Shown piece by piece: positions 25,837 through 33,794 of a stretch of 63,521 bases of DNA; positions within the stretch are counted from its first letter, which is position 1; each line of letters starts with the position of its first letter. The notes under the pieces are model-generated. The model had not been told where the DNA came from, did not search any database, and was given only the letters and a program-made list of their open reading frames with translations. The position numbers were made by a program, and so were the translations under genes. The DNA comes from an uncultured Eubacteriales bacterium (GTDB taxonomy: Bacteria > Bacillota > Clostridia > Oscillospirales > Oscillospiraceae): the NCBI GenBank assembly GCA_900313925.1, contig OMTF01000065.1, positions 1 through 63,521 on the forward strand, in the 5' to 3' direction.

Positions 25837-27558
25837 ATGTTTCTGAAAATTCAAAATACGAAGCGCGGTCCCTACATGACCATCATGGAAAAATACTGGG
25901 ATCAGAAAGACGGCAGGGCTAAAGACCGTATTGTGGAGCGTCTGGGCTATGCGTCCCAGTATGAAATGCTGTACGCGGACCCCGTCGAGCACTTTCGCGA
26001 CGTAGTAAAAAAAAGAAATGAAGAAAACGCGCAGAGTGCGAAGGAATCCATTTCCATCCGCATGGACAGCGATATGAATATTGGGGAGCTGTCTCTCCAG
26101 AATGTAGGCTACGGCATCCTCAAGCGCATCTACAAGGAACTGGAAATTGATCGTTTCTGGAAGCGCGTAGAGCGAAAAACTTCTCCGGGTTTCAGCCTGG
26201 ACAAAGTCTTTCAGCTGATGGTGTACTGCCGCACTCTTTTCAAGTCTCCTCCCACGGACATTTCCATGCTCTCCCCGTACTTTTTTGAGGAATACGGGAC
26301 TTATACCGAAGCGGAAATACAGCGGGCGCTGCGATTGATCTCCCTGCACGAAGCCGATCTTCTCCGCTGGATTTATGAACATTCGGCGACTCTGTACAGC
26401 CGGGACCTCTCCGTACTGTATTTTGCCGGAACCGACTTTTATATCTCCTACGGCAAGCAGATACGCCAGCAGGGCGCCGTTACGCTTTCCCGGGAAAAGC
26501 CCGCACCGGGAATCCCCTGCAGGCAGCTCGGGATTCTGCTGGATCGAGACGGCATCCCCGTCACCGCGGAAGTCGCACCCCCGCAGGAACTTTTCAACCT
26601 TATGGAGCTGCCGCGCATCCGCACGCTGGCTTCCATGATTTCCCTGCCGAAAATTATTCTGTTTGCAAATAATTCCATCCCGGGACTGGATCGTCTGCTT
26701 CTGGCACATTCCACGCAGATGCCCCGTCTTGGCTATCTTTTCTGTCGAAGAGTCGCGGACTGCGATGACTGGGTGAAGCGATGGGCTCTTTCCGACAAAG
26801 GGATGGAATTCTCTGTTGACAGCAGTTTTTTTCAAAAGCTCCCCAATGAATGCCAATCCAAGCGCTATAAGGTGATGTACCGCAATATTGCGCTGGGCTC
26901 TTCGGCAGACAGCGGAAACATCTGGTACGGAAAGCAGAAGCTGTTTCTTTCCCGGTCCGAATGGGTGGCAGAGCAGCAGAAAGCGGAGCGGGAGAATCTG
27001 CTGTCCATGGCCGGCGCGATCGCATCGGATTCGGACGCGCACAAGCCGGTTTCCCCATATCTGACAGTGCCGAAAATCCGCCTGGGAACGCAGTCGAATG
27101 GAGAAACGCTCCCAATCGATGAAAATGCCGTGCGGGAAGACGCCGCTTACGATGGCTTGTACGTTCTGGCTACAAGCGAGATCGATGCCGAGCAGCCGGA
27201 CCTCTGCCGGGTCTGCATGAAGCTGCGCACGATCTCTTCCTGCCTCAGCACAATCGAGGCCAGCCTTGACTCCCAATCGCCGGGTGCGGAAAAAGGAGAG
27301 GACAGCCCTTCTCACTTTGCCATCTGCTTTACTTCCCTTTTCCTCGTACGGACGCTGCAGCACGAGCTGGGGGAAAAGTATCCGGCGCCCAGACTTCTGC
27401 AGTCTCTCCGGAAATACAGCTGCACGCATCTTGTGGACAACCGGTACCAGATGATCTACTACGATGAAGTGATCGACGACTGTGCGGAACTTCTGAAGGA
27501 AGATCTCAAGAGCAAATATAAAAGCAGGATGGAGCTGCGGCGCTTTCTCCGGTATTGA
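25837..27558 (+). CDS. IS1634-family transposase homologue lacking catalytic residues
   Basis: A full-length protein of 573 residues that follows the IS1634 plan: an N-terminal MFLKIQNTKRGPYMTIMEKY and ERLGYASQYE domain, a DDE-type core with LGILLDRDGIPV (231-242), and a C-terminal HFAICFTSLFLVRTLQ. The catalytic positions are lost. The DVTNFY-type strand reads AGTDFYIS (197-204), the VADKG aspartate is Asn (FANNS, 276-280), and the WKIEESF glutamate region reads LRTISSCLS (463-471). The frame is intact, GGAGG precedes the ATG, and it has its own promoter. No terminal inverted repeats are evident. This suggests a domesticated gene under selection, with an unknown role. Confidence 0.75.
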   Translation: MFLKIQNTKRGPYMTIMEKYWDQKDGRAKDRIVERLGYASQYEMLYADPVEHFRDVVKKRNEENAQSAKESISIRMDSDMNIGELSLQNVGYGILKRIYKELEIDRFWKRVERKTSPGFSLDKVFQLMVYCRTLFKSPPTDISMLSPYFFEEYGTYTEAEIQRALRLISLHEADLLRWIYEHSATLYSRDLSVLYFAGTDFYISYGKQIRQQGAVTLSREKPAPGIPCRQLGILLDRDGIPVTAEVAPPQELFNLMELPRIRTLASMISLPKIILFANNSIPGLDRLLLAHSTQMPRLGYLFCRRVADCDDWVKRWALSDKGMEFSVDSSFFQKLPNECQSKRYKVMYRNIALGSSADSGNIWYGKQKLFLSRSEWVAEQQKAERENLLSMAGAIASDSDAHKPVSPYLTVPKIRLGTQSNGETLPIDENAVREDAAYDGLYVLATSEIDAEQPDLCRVCMKLRTISSCLSTIEASLDSQSPGAEKGEDSPSHFAICFTSLFLVRTLQHELGEKYPAPRLLQSLRKYSCTHLVDNRYQMIYYDEVIDDCAELLKEDLKSKYKSRMELRRFLRY

Positions 27559-27706
27559 AAGATCGGGGGTTCCATTAATAGTCGTAACCCTGTCATTGTC
27601 TTTCGACCGCACAGCCATCCTGCTTTTCCTTCTGTCGTTTCCCAGTTTTATTGAAAATCCATTCGAAAAGCTCTTCCTCTTTTTACAGAAAACCTGCACG
27701 AACAAA

Positions 27707-27745
27707 CAGCAGAAGCATCCCCCGGCTTAGGTGATACTTCTGCTG
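27707..27745 (-). terminator. Hairpin downstream of the adhesin gene
   Basis: CAGCAGAAG pairs with CTTCTGCTG across a 21-nt loop. On the minus strand it is followed by TTTGTTCG, a modest T tract. It lies between two convergent genes and could act in either direction. Confidence 0.5.
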
Positions 27746-27789
27746 CTGCATTACGATAAATTTTTATTAGAGTTCTCCGCGGCTCTTTT

Positions 27790-30609
27790 TTATGAGTTCG
27801 TATCGCAGGATTTCCGCTTTTTCACATTCATCCAGATAAATCCGATAATGGAGCAAAGGGCAAGCATGCCTCCGATAATTATAAGGTTTGTTGTTCCTGC
27901 ACCGCCGGTATTTGGAAGCGGCCGTCCAGCTTTGTTCTTCACAATCATCGTGTCATTCGCTGTTCCGTCATTCGCGGAGGTTGTGAAGATGACGTCGCTG
28001 CTGACGTAGATCTTCGCTTTGAGATCGTCCGCTACACTGTCACTGTTATAATAAGTATCTTTGGCGCTTTCGCGAGCAGTACGAATGTCTGAGAGGGCGG
28101 TCAAAACCTCCGGGTCGTCTTCGAACTCCTGCTTTGCAACGTATTCTCCGTAGCCGTCTACAACGATCTTGTTTTTCAAGGTATCTTCTAAAGCGGCATA
28201 GGTATTCTGTGCGGCCTGAGTTCCGGCGTTGTTAATTGCGGCTATTGCGCTGCGAACATCTGCATCGCTTTCATATCCGGATCTTGCGACATACCTGTTC
28301 AGCGCAAGCCGGGCTGATGAATCGATAGGCGTGACTTTGAAGTAAATCTCCTTATCAATAAGGATATAGCCATCCGGGGCCGACAGTTCGACCAGTTTAT
28401 ATTCGCCTGCCGGCAGATCCGTAATCGTAACGCCTGTTTCGCCATTTGCTATTTCAAAGTCTTCGTATGGATATGTCGGGTTTCCTGCGCTGTCAGGAAC
28501 AGAATAGCTCACATACCTGTATGTCTTGGAGCCGTCCGTTCCGGTTCCCGTTACTTCCTTCCGAAGCAGTTTGAAATGAGCTTTGTTCAGATACTTGAAA
28601 TCCGCGCTGCCCCATTCCGCATCATTTGCTTTCTTTAGGATAACGGTAGTTTTTCTTATAGTGTTCGTGGCTGTCAGTCCCTGTGTGTTATCTCCATCCG
28701 TTTTGACTTCAGTAGCGGAATCCAGGAGATAAGGATGCACCGTTTCCCCTTCAAATGTATATACTGCGCTCGACTCGACTTCTTTTACCTCGTATCTGTG
28801 CCCCGGTTCCAGCGTAACGACCGGATAATTGCCCGCAGCATCCGGAGCAGCGTCTCTATCCGTCTTTTTCAGCGCAGGAGAAATGAAGATGGTATACTCC
28901 CATGTATTCGAATTGGTATCTGGATTTGGCAGCGTTATAGTCTGATACGGCTGACCATCCTGGTAGATGGAGAGCGTAACGTACTCCGGAAGGTTTTCTG
29001 CAATGTCTCCCTTCCAGACCTTGAACACTTTCATGGCAGTGTCGGTAAGGATCATTCCTTCCGGATTGTCCATCGTCGCTGTCCCCGATTCCTCTATGCT
29101 CAGTCCTGTTTGTCCGGCTTCCGGCGTCTCTACAGTGCGCTTCAATACATCGTAGGAGACCGATGCCTTCGTATTCGTATGAAGCCTGTAATTGCCGTCG
29201 GTATCCTTGTAGATCTGTTTCTCTTTTACCGTATCGTCCAGAGCATCGTATGCATCGTCCTGCGCCTCTATCCCCGCGTCTTCAATGCTTTGCAGGGCGT
29301 CCTTTACCGCCTGTTCCTCTGCATTTTCCGCCCTGGCCGCATACTTGCCGCTGGAATCTTTGTAAATCTTACTTTGCAATTCTGCTGAAAGATTTCCGTA
29401 AGCCGTATCGCGGGCCGCATTTCCTGCATTATGGATACTTGTCAGCGTATCATAAGCATCCTGATCCGGCCACACCCGGAACTTCAGCACATACGTAATT
29501 GAGTTTAACTGCTCCGTTATGGTTTGTTCAGATGTAGTGACAGCCTTTATCGTTGCATTATTATTAAACGGAATAAGCGTAATCCGAATCGCATCATCAG
29601 CTAATCCGTTCTGGCCATTCTGGCTGAACAAAGCATGTGCCGTAGACTGAATTGCAGATTTTGCTACATCCAAACGCAATTTTTCCTGTTCTACTCCGTT
29701 TTCTGTATACGTTACATAGTTAGTAATCATGCTTCCAGAAGTATCAAAAATGATGTAAACATCAACCTTGCTTTCTTCCTCAAGCGATTCGGTTTTACCG
29801 GTTACGCTTAAGGCAAGATCATACGTTCCGTCATTATTATCTGTTAATGTTTTTGAAGCCACAGGCTGTCCCAACGGATCAGAAGAGCCTCCACTAGTTC
29901 CTCCACCGCCACTTCCGCTTTCGTTAATATCCGCAGCACCGTAAAAAGCTACACCGCAGGCATTTAGGCTTAAAGTTCCTGAAGAAGACGTACCTTCCGT
30001 ATTTCCCATGATGGCAGTCGTGGAATTTATTCCCAGGTAGTGATAAGGAGTATTGCCGCTCACGTCCATAATATATATATGTCCGATTTCGTCTCTTGAC
30101 AGGTAAGTTCCGCTTGTCTGTACGATTCCTCCTTCGCTGGTTGGAGAAATGTATGCTGTGTTTCCGTTGCTTAACGTATTGCTGCTGGCTATCTGTCTCT
30201 TATTGGAGTCTGATCCTTGCGTCAAATTCCATTTGAAGTTATTCAGATCGTTGGTCGTTACAGATGATGAAGAATCAAACACGACTGTAGGTACTCCACT
30301 TCTGTCCTCGATAGTAATCGGAATCAGAGAACCATCTTTCTTCACCGCATAATACGCTGTATTATCTGCCGTTACGACCATATATTGGTTAGACCCGTTG
30401 CTTGGCCAAACACTCTCCTCTTGTCCCACAGAAAAATTGTCGGCAAAATATACTGCACAGGCATCATGGCTGACTGAATTATTGGCCGAATTAGAATATT
30501 CACCCCCATCTATTGTTGTATTTGTGCTGTTAATTTTAAGATAATAATAATAGTAGTAACCTTGTGAAGAAATTCTGTAATACACATGTCCGTGAGAATC
30601 TCTATACAA
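27790..30609 (-). CDS. LPXTG-anchored surface adhesin with truncated VWA and Cna-B domains, lacking its 5' end
   Basis: About 939 residues in frame from a doubtful TTG. The order is an incomplete then a complete copy of a beta-rich Asn/Ser/Thr-rich domain (about 1-230), a von Willebrand A start with MIDAS FDTSGSM (about 288-294), two 45-residue helical repeats (about 381-473), Cna-B-like beta domains (TAMKVFKVWKGD, YKLVELSAPDGYIL), two more helical repeats (about 779-871), then LPNTGG, a membrane helix and KKRK. No signal peptide is encoded, because the frame begins inside a domain at the pilin junction. It is the probable substrate of the neighbouring sortase. The locus is AT-richer than its surroundings. 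Confidence 0.75.
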   Translation of the reverse strand: MYRDSHGHVYYRISSQGYYYYYYLKINSTNTTIDGGEYSNSANNSVSHDACAVYFADNFSVGQEESVWPSNGSNQYMVVTADNTAYYAVKKDGSLIPITIEDRSGVPTVVFDSSSSVTTNDLNNFKWNLTQGSDSNKRQIASSNTLSNGNTAYISPTSEGGIVQTSGTYLSRDEIGHIYIMDVSGNTPYHYLGINSTTAIMGNTEGTSSSGTLSLNACGVAFYGAADINESGSGGGGTSGGSSDPLGQPVASKTLTDNNDGTYDLALSVTGKTESLEEESKVDVYIIFDTSGSMITNYVTYTENGVEQEKLRLDVAKSAIQSTAHALFSQNGQNGLADDAIRITLIPFNNNATIKAVTTSEQTITEQLNSITYVLKFRVWPDQDAYDTLTSIHNAGNAARDTAYGNLSAELQSKIYKDSSGKYAARAENAEEQAVKDALQSIEDAGIEAQDDAYDALDDTVKEKQIYKDTDGNYRLHTNTKASVSYDVLKRTVETPEAGQTGLSIEESGTATMDNPEGMILTDTAMKVFKVWKGDIAENLPEYVTLSIYQDGQPYQTITLPNPDTNSNTWEYTIFISPALKKTDRDAAPDAAGNYPVVTLEPGHRYEVKEVESSAVYTFEGETVHPYLLDSATEVKTDGDNTQGLTATNTIRKTTVILKKANDAEWGSADFKYLNKAHFKLLRKEVTGTGTDGSKTYRYVSYSVPDSAGNPTYPYEDFEIANGETGVTITDLPAGEYKLVELSAPDGYILIDKEIYFKVTPIDSSARLALNRYVARSGYESDADVRSAIAAINNAGTQAAQNTYAALEDTLKNKIVVDGYGEYVAKQEFEDDPEVLTALSDIRTARESAKDTYYNSDSVADDLKAKIYVSSDVIFTTSANDGTANDTMIVKNKAGRPLPNTGGAGTTNLIIIGGMLALCSIIGFIWMNVKKRKSCDTNS
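27997..28275 (-). repeat. Helical repeat pair 2 within the adhesin
   Basis: Two tandem units of about 46 residues (ESDADVRSAIAAINNAG... and FEDDPEVLTALSDIRTA...), sharing the pattern A-x-x-x-I-x-x-A followed by DTLKNKI/DDLKAKIYVSSD. They interrupt a C-terminal Cna-B-like domain just before the LPXTG signal. Confidence 0.65.
29190..29469 (-). repeat. Helical repeat pair 1 within the adhesin
   Basis: Two tandem units of about 45 residues (DQDAYDTLTSIHNAGNAARD... and EEQAVKDALQSIEDAGIEAQD...), each closing with a KIYKDSSGKYAAR or QIYKDTDGNYRL type turn. They are clearly related to repeat pair 2 and interrupt the VWA domain. Confidence 0.65.
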
Positions 30610-31282
30610 TGAATACCTTGTCCTTTGAGCCGTTTGTATCGGTAACGGTTATCTCCATGAGCGAAGGGATCGCGGCAGTGTTAGCATCGATGTACGTTTT
30701 GATTACGCTACCAAGAGCTTCATTGAATTTCGCATTGTCCATGCCATCTTTGTTGTTCGGCTGATGCGCATCATCAACGTCAAGCCATTTATTATCGGTG
30801 GTGTTGAAATACTGCAGCTTAACATTGCCATTTTCCAGCACAAACTTATATCTATATGTAACATCAGCAGGATCATCCGTTCTGTGAACGCCCTCAAACT
30901 CTCCGCTTGGAACGTCCATCGCTCCGTTTACAAGATTATAGCTTGCCGTTCCGTCAGAACTTACATTAGCCTTGAATACACGGTAGATCTTATACGTAAA
31001 GGCCTGCCCCTTTGCACCATCGCCCTCTGGAAGGTCGATAGTGATCTTGCCGGCGCCTTCCACAGGCTGTCCGATAGTCTCCGCGGATTCATCCGCCGGC
31101 GGAGTAGCGTAGCCATCATCATAGGCAACACTAATTATGTGGTTACCATCAGCATCAGCTTCTACGGGCGTAGCTACGGTTTGCGTATTTTCAGCCGAAG
31201 CACCCAGAGCTGGAACTCCCATTGCCACAATCAGGGCAAGCACGGCAACCAGCACCAGTATTTTCTTTCCGTACTTCTTCAT
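30602..31282 (-). CDS. Pilin-like N-terminal domain, truncated
   Basis: A protein of 226 residues with a clear Sec signal peptide (MKKYGKKILVLVAVLALIVA...GASA). A domain typical of the N-terminal D1 region of Gram-positive major pilins follows (ITIDLPEGDGAKGQAFTYKIYRVF, then MDNAKFNEALGSVIKTYID). It stops at SKDKVFIV, where a complete pilin would continue into a Cna-B domain and an LPXTG signal. The stop overlaps the adhesin frame by 8 nt. It therefore looks like the 5' part of a pilin gene joined out of frame to the 3' part of an adhesin gene. AAAGGAAGG precedes the ATG. Confidence 0.75.
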   Translation of the reverse strand: MKKYGKKILVLVAVLALIVAMGVPALGASAENTQTVATPVEADADGNHIISVAYDDGYATPPADESAETIGQPVEGAGKITIDLPEGDGAKGQAFTYKIYRVFKANVSSDGTASYNLVNGAMDVPSGEFEGVHRTDDPADVTYRYKFVLENGNVKLQYFNTTDNKWLDVDDAHQPNNKDGMDNAKFNEALGSVIKTYIDANTAAIPSLMEITVTDTNGSKDKVFIV

Positions 31283-31593
31283 ATTCTTGTCCTTCCTTTA
31301 AAATAAAATTATTGATTATATATATTTCACATACAATTCCGTTCTCCGTACCGGAACTTCCTTGTATAGGTGTACAAGAGTAACACTTTGCATAAAATTA
31401 CTCACTTTTCATTTCTGCTCTACCCGCTCTTTCCCGCCGGATCCCGGTTTTTGTACGTACCCTTTCTCTTTCGAACCAGCATCAAAAATCCCTCCGATTT
31501 TCACGAAAAATTATTGTTTTCAGATTTTATCCATATCTTTGTTTACTTGCTTTTAATATATATAAAATTTCAGCCTTCGGCCGAAAGTATTGA
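31283..31593. other. AT-rich intergenic control region of the pilin
   Basis: Gene-free. It holds the pilin ribosome binding site, a minus-strand TATAAT in TATATATAAT with no good -35 element, the inverted repeat at 31361-31378, and at its right end the signal peptidase terminator (TTTCGGCC-GAA-GGCTGAAA with TTTTAT on the minus strand, about 31567-31592). A weak -35 plus a nearby palindrome suggests a regulated promoter. Confidence 0.55.
31361..31378. promoter_or_regulatory. Inverted repeat upstream of the pilin gene
   Basis: CTTGTA-TAGGTG-TACAAG, a 6-bp dyad with 6-nt spacer, about 80 nt upstream of the pilin start. It is a candidate operator; the cognate regulator is not identified. Confidence 0.5.
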
Positions 31594-32232
31594 CTAAATC
31601 GGGCTTATCTTGCTGAACGGCCAGATCCGGAAAAAGATCTTCCCCACGATCTGCTCGCTGGAAACGCAGCCAATCGAGGTATTGCGGGAGTCAATGGAAA
31701 CATCCCGGTTATCCCCCATGACAAAGATTTTTCCCTCCGGCACCTGATACGGCAGGCTGATGTTCGTGTTTCCATAAGATATATTATTTAAATAAGGCTC
31801 GTCTATCTGCGTATTATTCACATACACATGACCCGCTTCATCAATGTCCACCCAGTCTCCGGAATTTGCTATTGCGCGTTTTACCAGTATGTTGTTGTTA
31901 TAGTAAAACGCAATGACATCGCCTGTTTCAAAGCTGGAGCCGCGGATGGAAAGCACCAGGTCCCCGCTTGAGAGCGTATCATTCATGGACTGTCCGTAGA
32001 TCCGCAGAACCGGCATGACCAGAATGGAAATCAGAACGGCGACCGCCGCTACTACGACCAGGATGAATATGGTGCTGCGCACGGAGTTTCGGAACCGTCC
32101 CCGGTTTACGCACTGATCGTATGCTTCCTGAATTTCCTCCTCCGACGGAAGAACCGGAGCCGGAATCCTTCGCCTCGTCGACTTAATCTTCACGGCCGTG
32201 CTCCCATCCTTTCGAACTTCCGCCTTTGCCAT
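31594..32232 (-). CDS. lepB: Signal peptidase I
   Basis: A type I signal peptidase of about 212 residues. One N-terminal membrane segment (TIFILVVVAAVAVLISILVM) precedes the catalytic domain. The Ser is in YGQSMNDTL, the Lys in NILVKRAIA, and the conserved box is VMGDNRDVSIDSR. The start at 32232 has GGAGG at 5 nt but overlaps the upstream gene by 50 nt; a GTG at 32193 overlapping that gene's stop is an alternative. In pilus loci such enzymes process secreted pilins before sortase assembly. Confidence 0.92.
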   Translation of the reverse strand: MAKAEVRKDGSTAVKIKSTRRRIPAPVLPSEEEIQEAYDQCVNRGRFRNSVRSTIFILVVVAAVAVLISILVMPVLRIYGQSMNDTLSSGDLVLSIRGSSFETGDVIAFYYNNNILVKRAIANSGDWVDIDEAGHVYVNNTQIDEPYLNNISYGNTNISLPYQVPEGKIFVMGDNRDVSIDSRNTSIGCVSSEQIVGKIFFRIWPFSKISPI

Positions 32233-32479
32233 CCCTGCCTCCGGACACATTGTAGAGGTACAGATCCGCCGCTTTCTGCGCTTCCTCAAATACCTTCGTC
32301 AGCGCCAGAGAGGCTTTGGCGATGGAGCCGGCCTTTTCGATCGCAATCGTCCGGTCATCCAGTTGTTCCTGCAGGTCCGCTACCTGCTCGCGCAGCCGGT
32401 CAATCTCCCGTCCCTGCGCCAGCATGATTTCAAGCAGTTCCTGCCGCTTCAGCTTATTAAGGTCCCTTCTTCTTGCCAT
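32183..32479 (-). CDS. Coiled-coil protein of a pilus locus, 98 aa
   Basis: A small hydrophilic protein with a strong heptad pattern (about 8-50, LNKLKRQELLEIMLAQGREI and DRLREQVADLQEQLDD), then an amphipathic helix KASLALTKVFEEAQKAADLYL and a Gly-rich basic tail. No signal peptide or membrane segment. It lies between sortase and signal peptidase on the same strand and overlaps the latter. Similar short coiled-coil genes often accompany sortase-signal peptidase pairs in Clostridia, but no function is established. Confidence 0.7.
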   Translation of the reverse strand: MARRRDLNKLKRQELLEIMLAQGREIDRLREQVADLQEQLDDRTIAIEKAGSIAKASLALTKVFEEAQKAADLYLYNVSGGRDGKGGSSKGWEHGRED

Positions 32480-32516
32480 AAGTTCCTGTTGTTCTTTCTT
32501 CAGATTTCTTTTCTAT

Positions 32517-33167
32517 CTACCCGACAGGCTCTGTGCTGAGGATGCAGCGCACCGCGCAGCGCGTCTGTCCGCCAAGATTGCAGGTAAACAGGGTCAGATC
32601 CCAGATGGCTGCCTTCTGATCGCTGTTTTCCTCATTTTCAATCATCCGTCCCACATCCGTGGGCATCAGCGTTTCCCGTGTTTCAACAATATAGTGATAA
32701 ACTTTGCCGTCGACGGCTGTGAAATGCACTTCGGCACCCGGCTCAATGCTTCGCAGCGGTCCGAACTGGCTGTCAAAGTTGTGCCCGCAGATGACCAGAT
32801 CTTTTCCGCTACAGGAGCCGGTGAACCGGCAGGGAGCGTACCGGAGTCTTTCATAGTTCCAGTCCGAGTAGACCGGAAGCCGCAGTCCCTTCTCCGGGAT
32901 TTCAATGATCCCTATATACAGTTCTCCGTCTATCTCCGCAGTCGGAAGACTTTCTTCCTCCGCGTGCTTTCGAAATCCCGAATAGGATCCCGATGCTGTA
33001 TTTTCATCGATCCAGTGCTCCAGTGCGTCGGCTCTTTCCTTTGCCTGCCTTCCGGCTCTTGCGCTGTCTGCCACATTGTACACAGTCAGCGCTGCAGCCG
33101 CGGCAAGCAGGAGAATTCCGATCCATATCCAGAGTTTTCCGCTTCTTGCTTTCCGCTTCTGCTCCAT
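32517..33167 (-). CDS. Sortase (class B/D-like)
   Basis: A membrane-anchored cysteine transpeptidase of about 216 residues. One N-terminal membrane segment (WIWIGILLLAAAAALTVYNV) is followed by the sortase barrel, with catalytic His in VICGHNF, Cys in LTLFTCN and Arg in the RCAVRC strand. It would cleave LPXTG-type signals such as the LPNTG of the adhesin. I place the start at MEQKRKARSG, with GGGGGAG upstream; the frame is open to 33305. First gene of the minus-strand sortase, coiled-coil, signal-peptidase run. Assignment to a sortase class is uncertain. Confidence 0.88.
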   Translation of the reverse strand: MEQKRKARSGKLWIWIGILLLAAAAALTVYNVADSARAGRQAKERADALEHWIDENTASGSYSGFRKHAEEESLPTAEIDGELYIGIIEIPEKGLRLPVYSDWNYERLRYAPCRFTGSCSGKDLVICGHNFDSQFGPLRSIEPGAEVHFTAVDGKVYHYIVETRETLMPTDVGRMIENEENSDQKAAIWDLTLFTCNLGGQTRCAVRCILSTEPVG

Positions 33168-33794
33168 GCTGTCGCTTTCTTCTCCCCCGCGCTGCTTCCG
33201 CCGGTTCCGCGTGCGCAGAATTCCCCATTGCTCACTACGCGCAGAAGGAATCATGCAGGGAATCATTAAATCAAAAAGGGTATTAAGAAGCACCCTAATA
33301 TTCATACCTATTCACGGGAGTTTTACCAAGAAGTTTTAAAGAGTGCAATAAAGTTCTTAAAATTAATTAATTTTAGACATTTTTTATATTTCTGTATAGT
33401 GTAATGTGCGGTTTTGTTTATTTTGACATTTTGCAAATTTATTCAGATTTTGAATTTTTACAGGGAACCGAATTTTGCTCCCCATCCTCCATTTTTTGTA
33501 ACGAAATTTTGGTTTTTTCCGGAAACCATCGCATTCCTATACCACCCGATCCGGATCATTATATGCACAAAATATTCATTTTCATACCGCCGGACAGAAT
33601 TCTCCCGGCAGCATGCCTTGCATGTCTGCCGGGAGATTGTTCCGGTGTGCATCATGTCTGTTTCCCATCCTCCCCTGCTAATTGCAGGGTCAGGAAATCC
33701 AATCCGAATTTTAGCGAATATATACAATATGCATATTATTTATACATATTGTGCAATTTCACGGTTTTTATCCTCTGTCCGCAAGCCGGAGAGA
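33168..33794. other. AT-rich gene-free region with several palindromes
   Basis: About 630 nt without a convincing gene; an 89-aa minus ORF at 33458-33727 has no family features. It contains the 18-bp perfect palindrome TAAAATTAATTAATTTTA (33358-33375), a long stem TCTCCCGGCAG...CTGCCGGGAGA (33601-33636), and the dyad ACAATATG...CATATTGT (33724-33752). The sortase promoter must lie here, and the long stem may end murF transcription, though it lacks a T tract. Confidence 0.5.
33358..33375. promoter_or_regulatory. 18-bp AT palindrome upstream of the sortase operon
   Basis: TAAAATTAATTAATTTTA is a perfect dyad about 190 nt upstream of the sortase start, in AT-rich DNA. It is a candidate operator. 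Confidence 0.4.

Noticed and set aside
25813..27705. 630-aa minus-strand ORF
   Set aside because: It is fully antisense to the transposase-like gene, has no family features, and its length follows from codon bias in GC-rich DNA.
33458..33727. 89-aa minus-strand ORF in the sortase-murF spacer
   Set aside because: No ribosome binding site or recognisable motif, and it runs through a strong hairpin; treated as chance.
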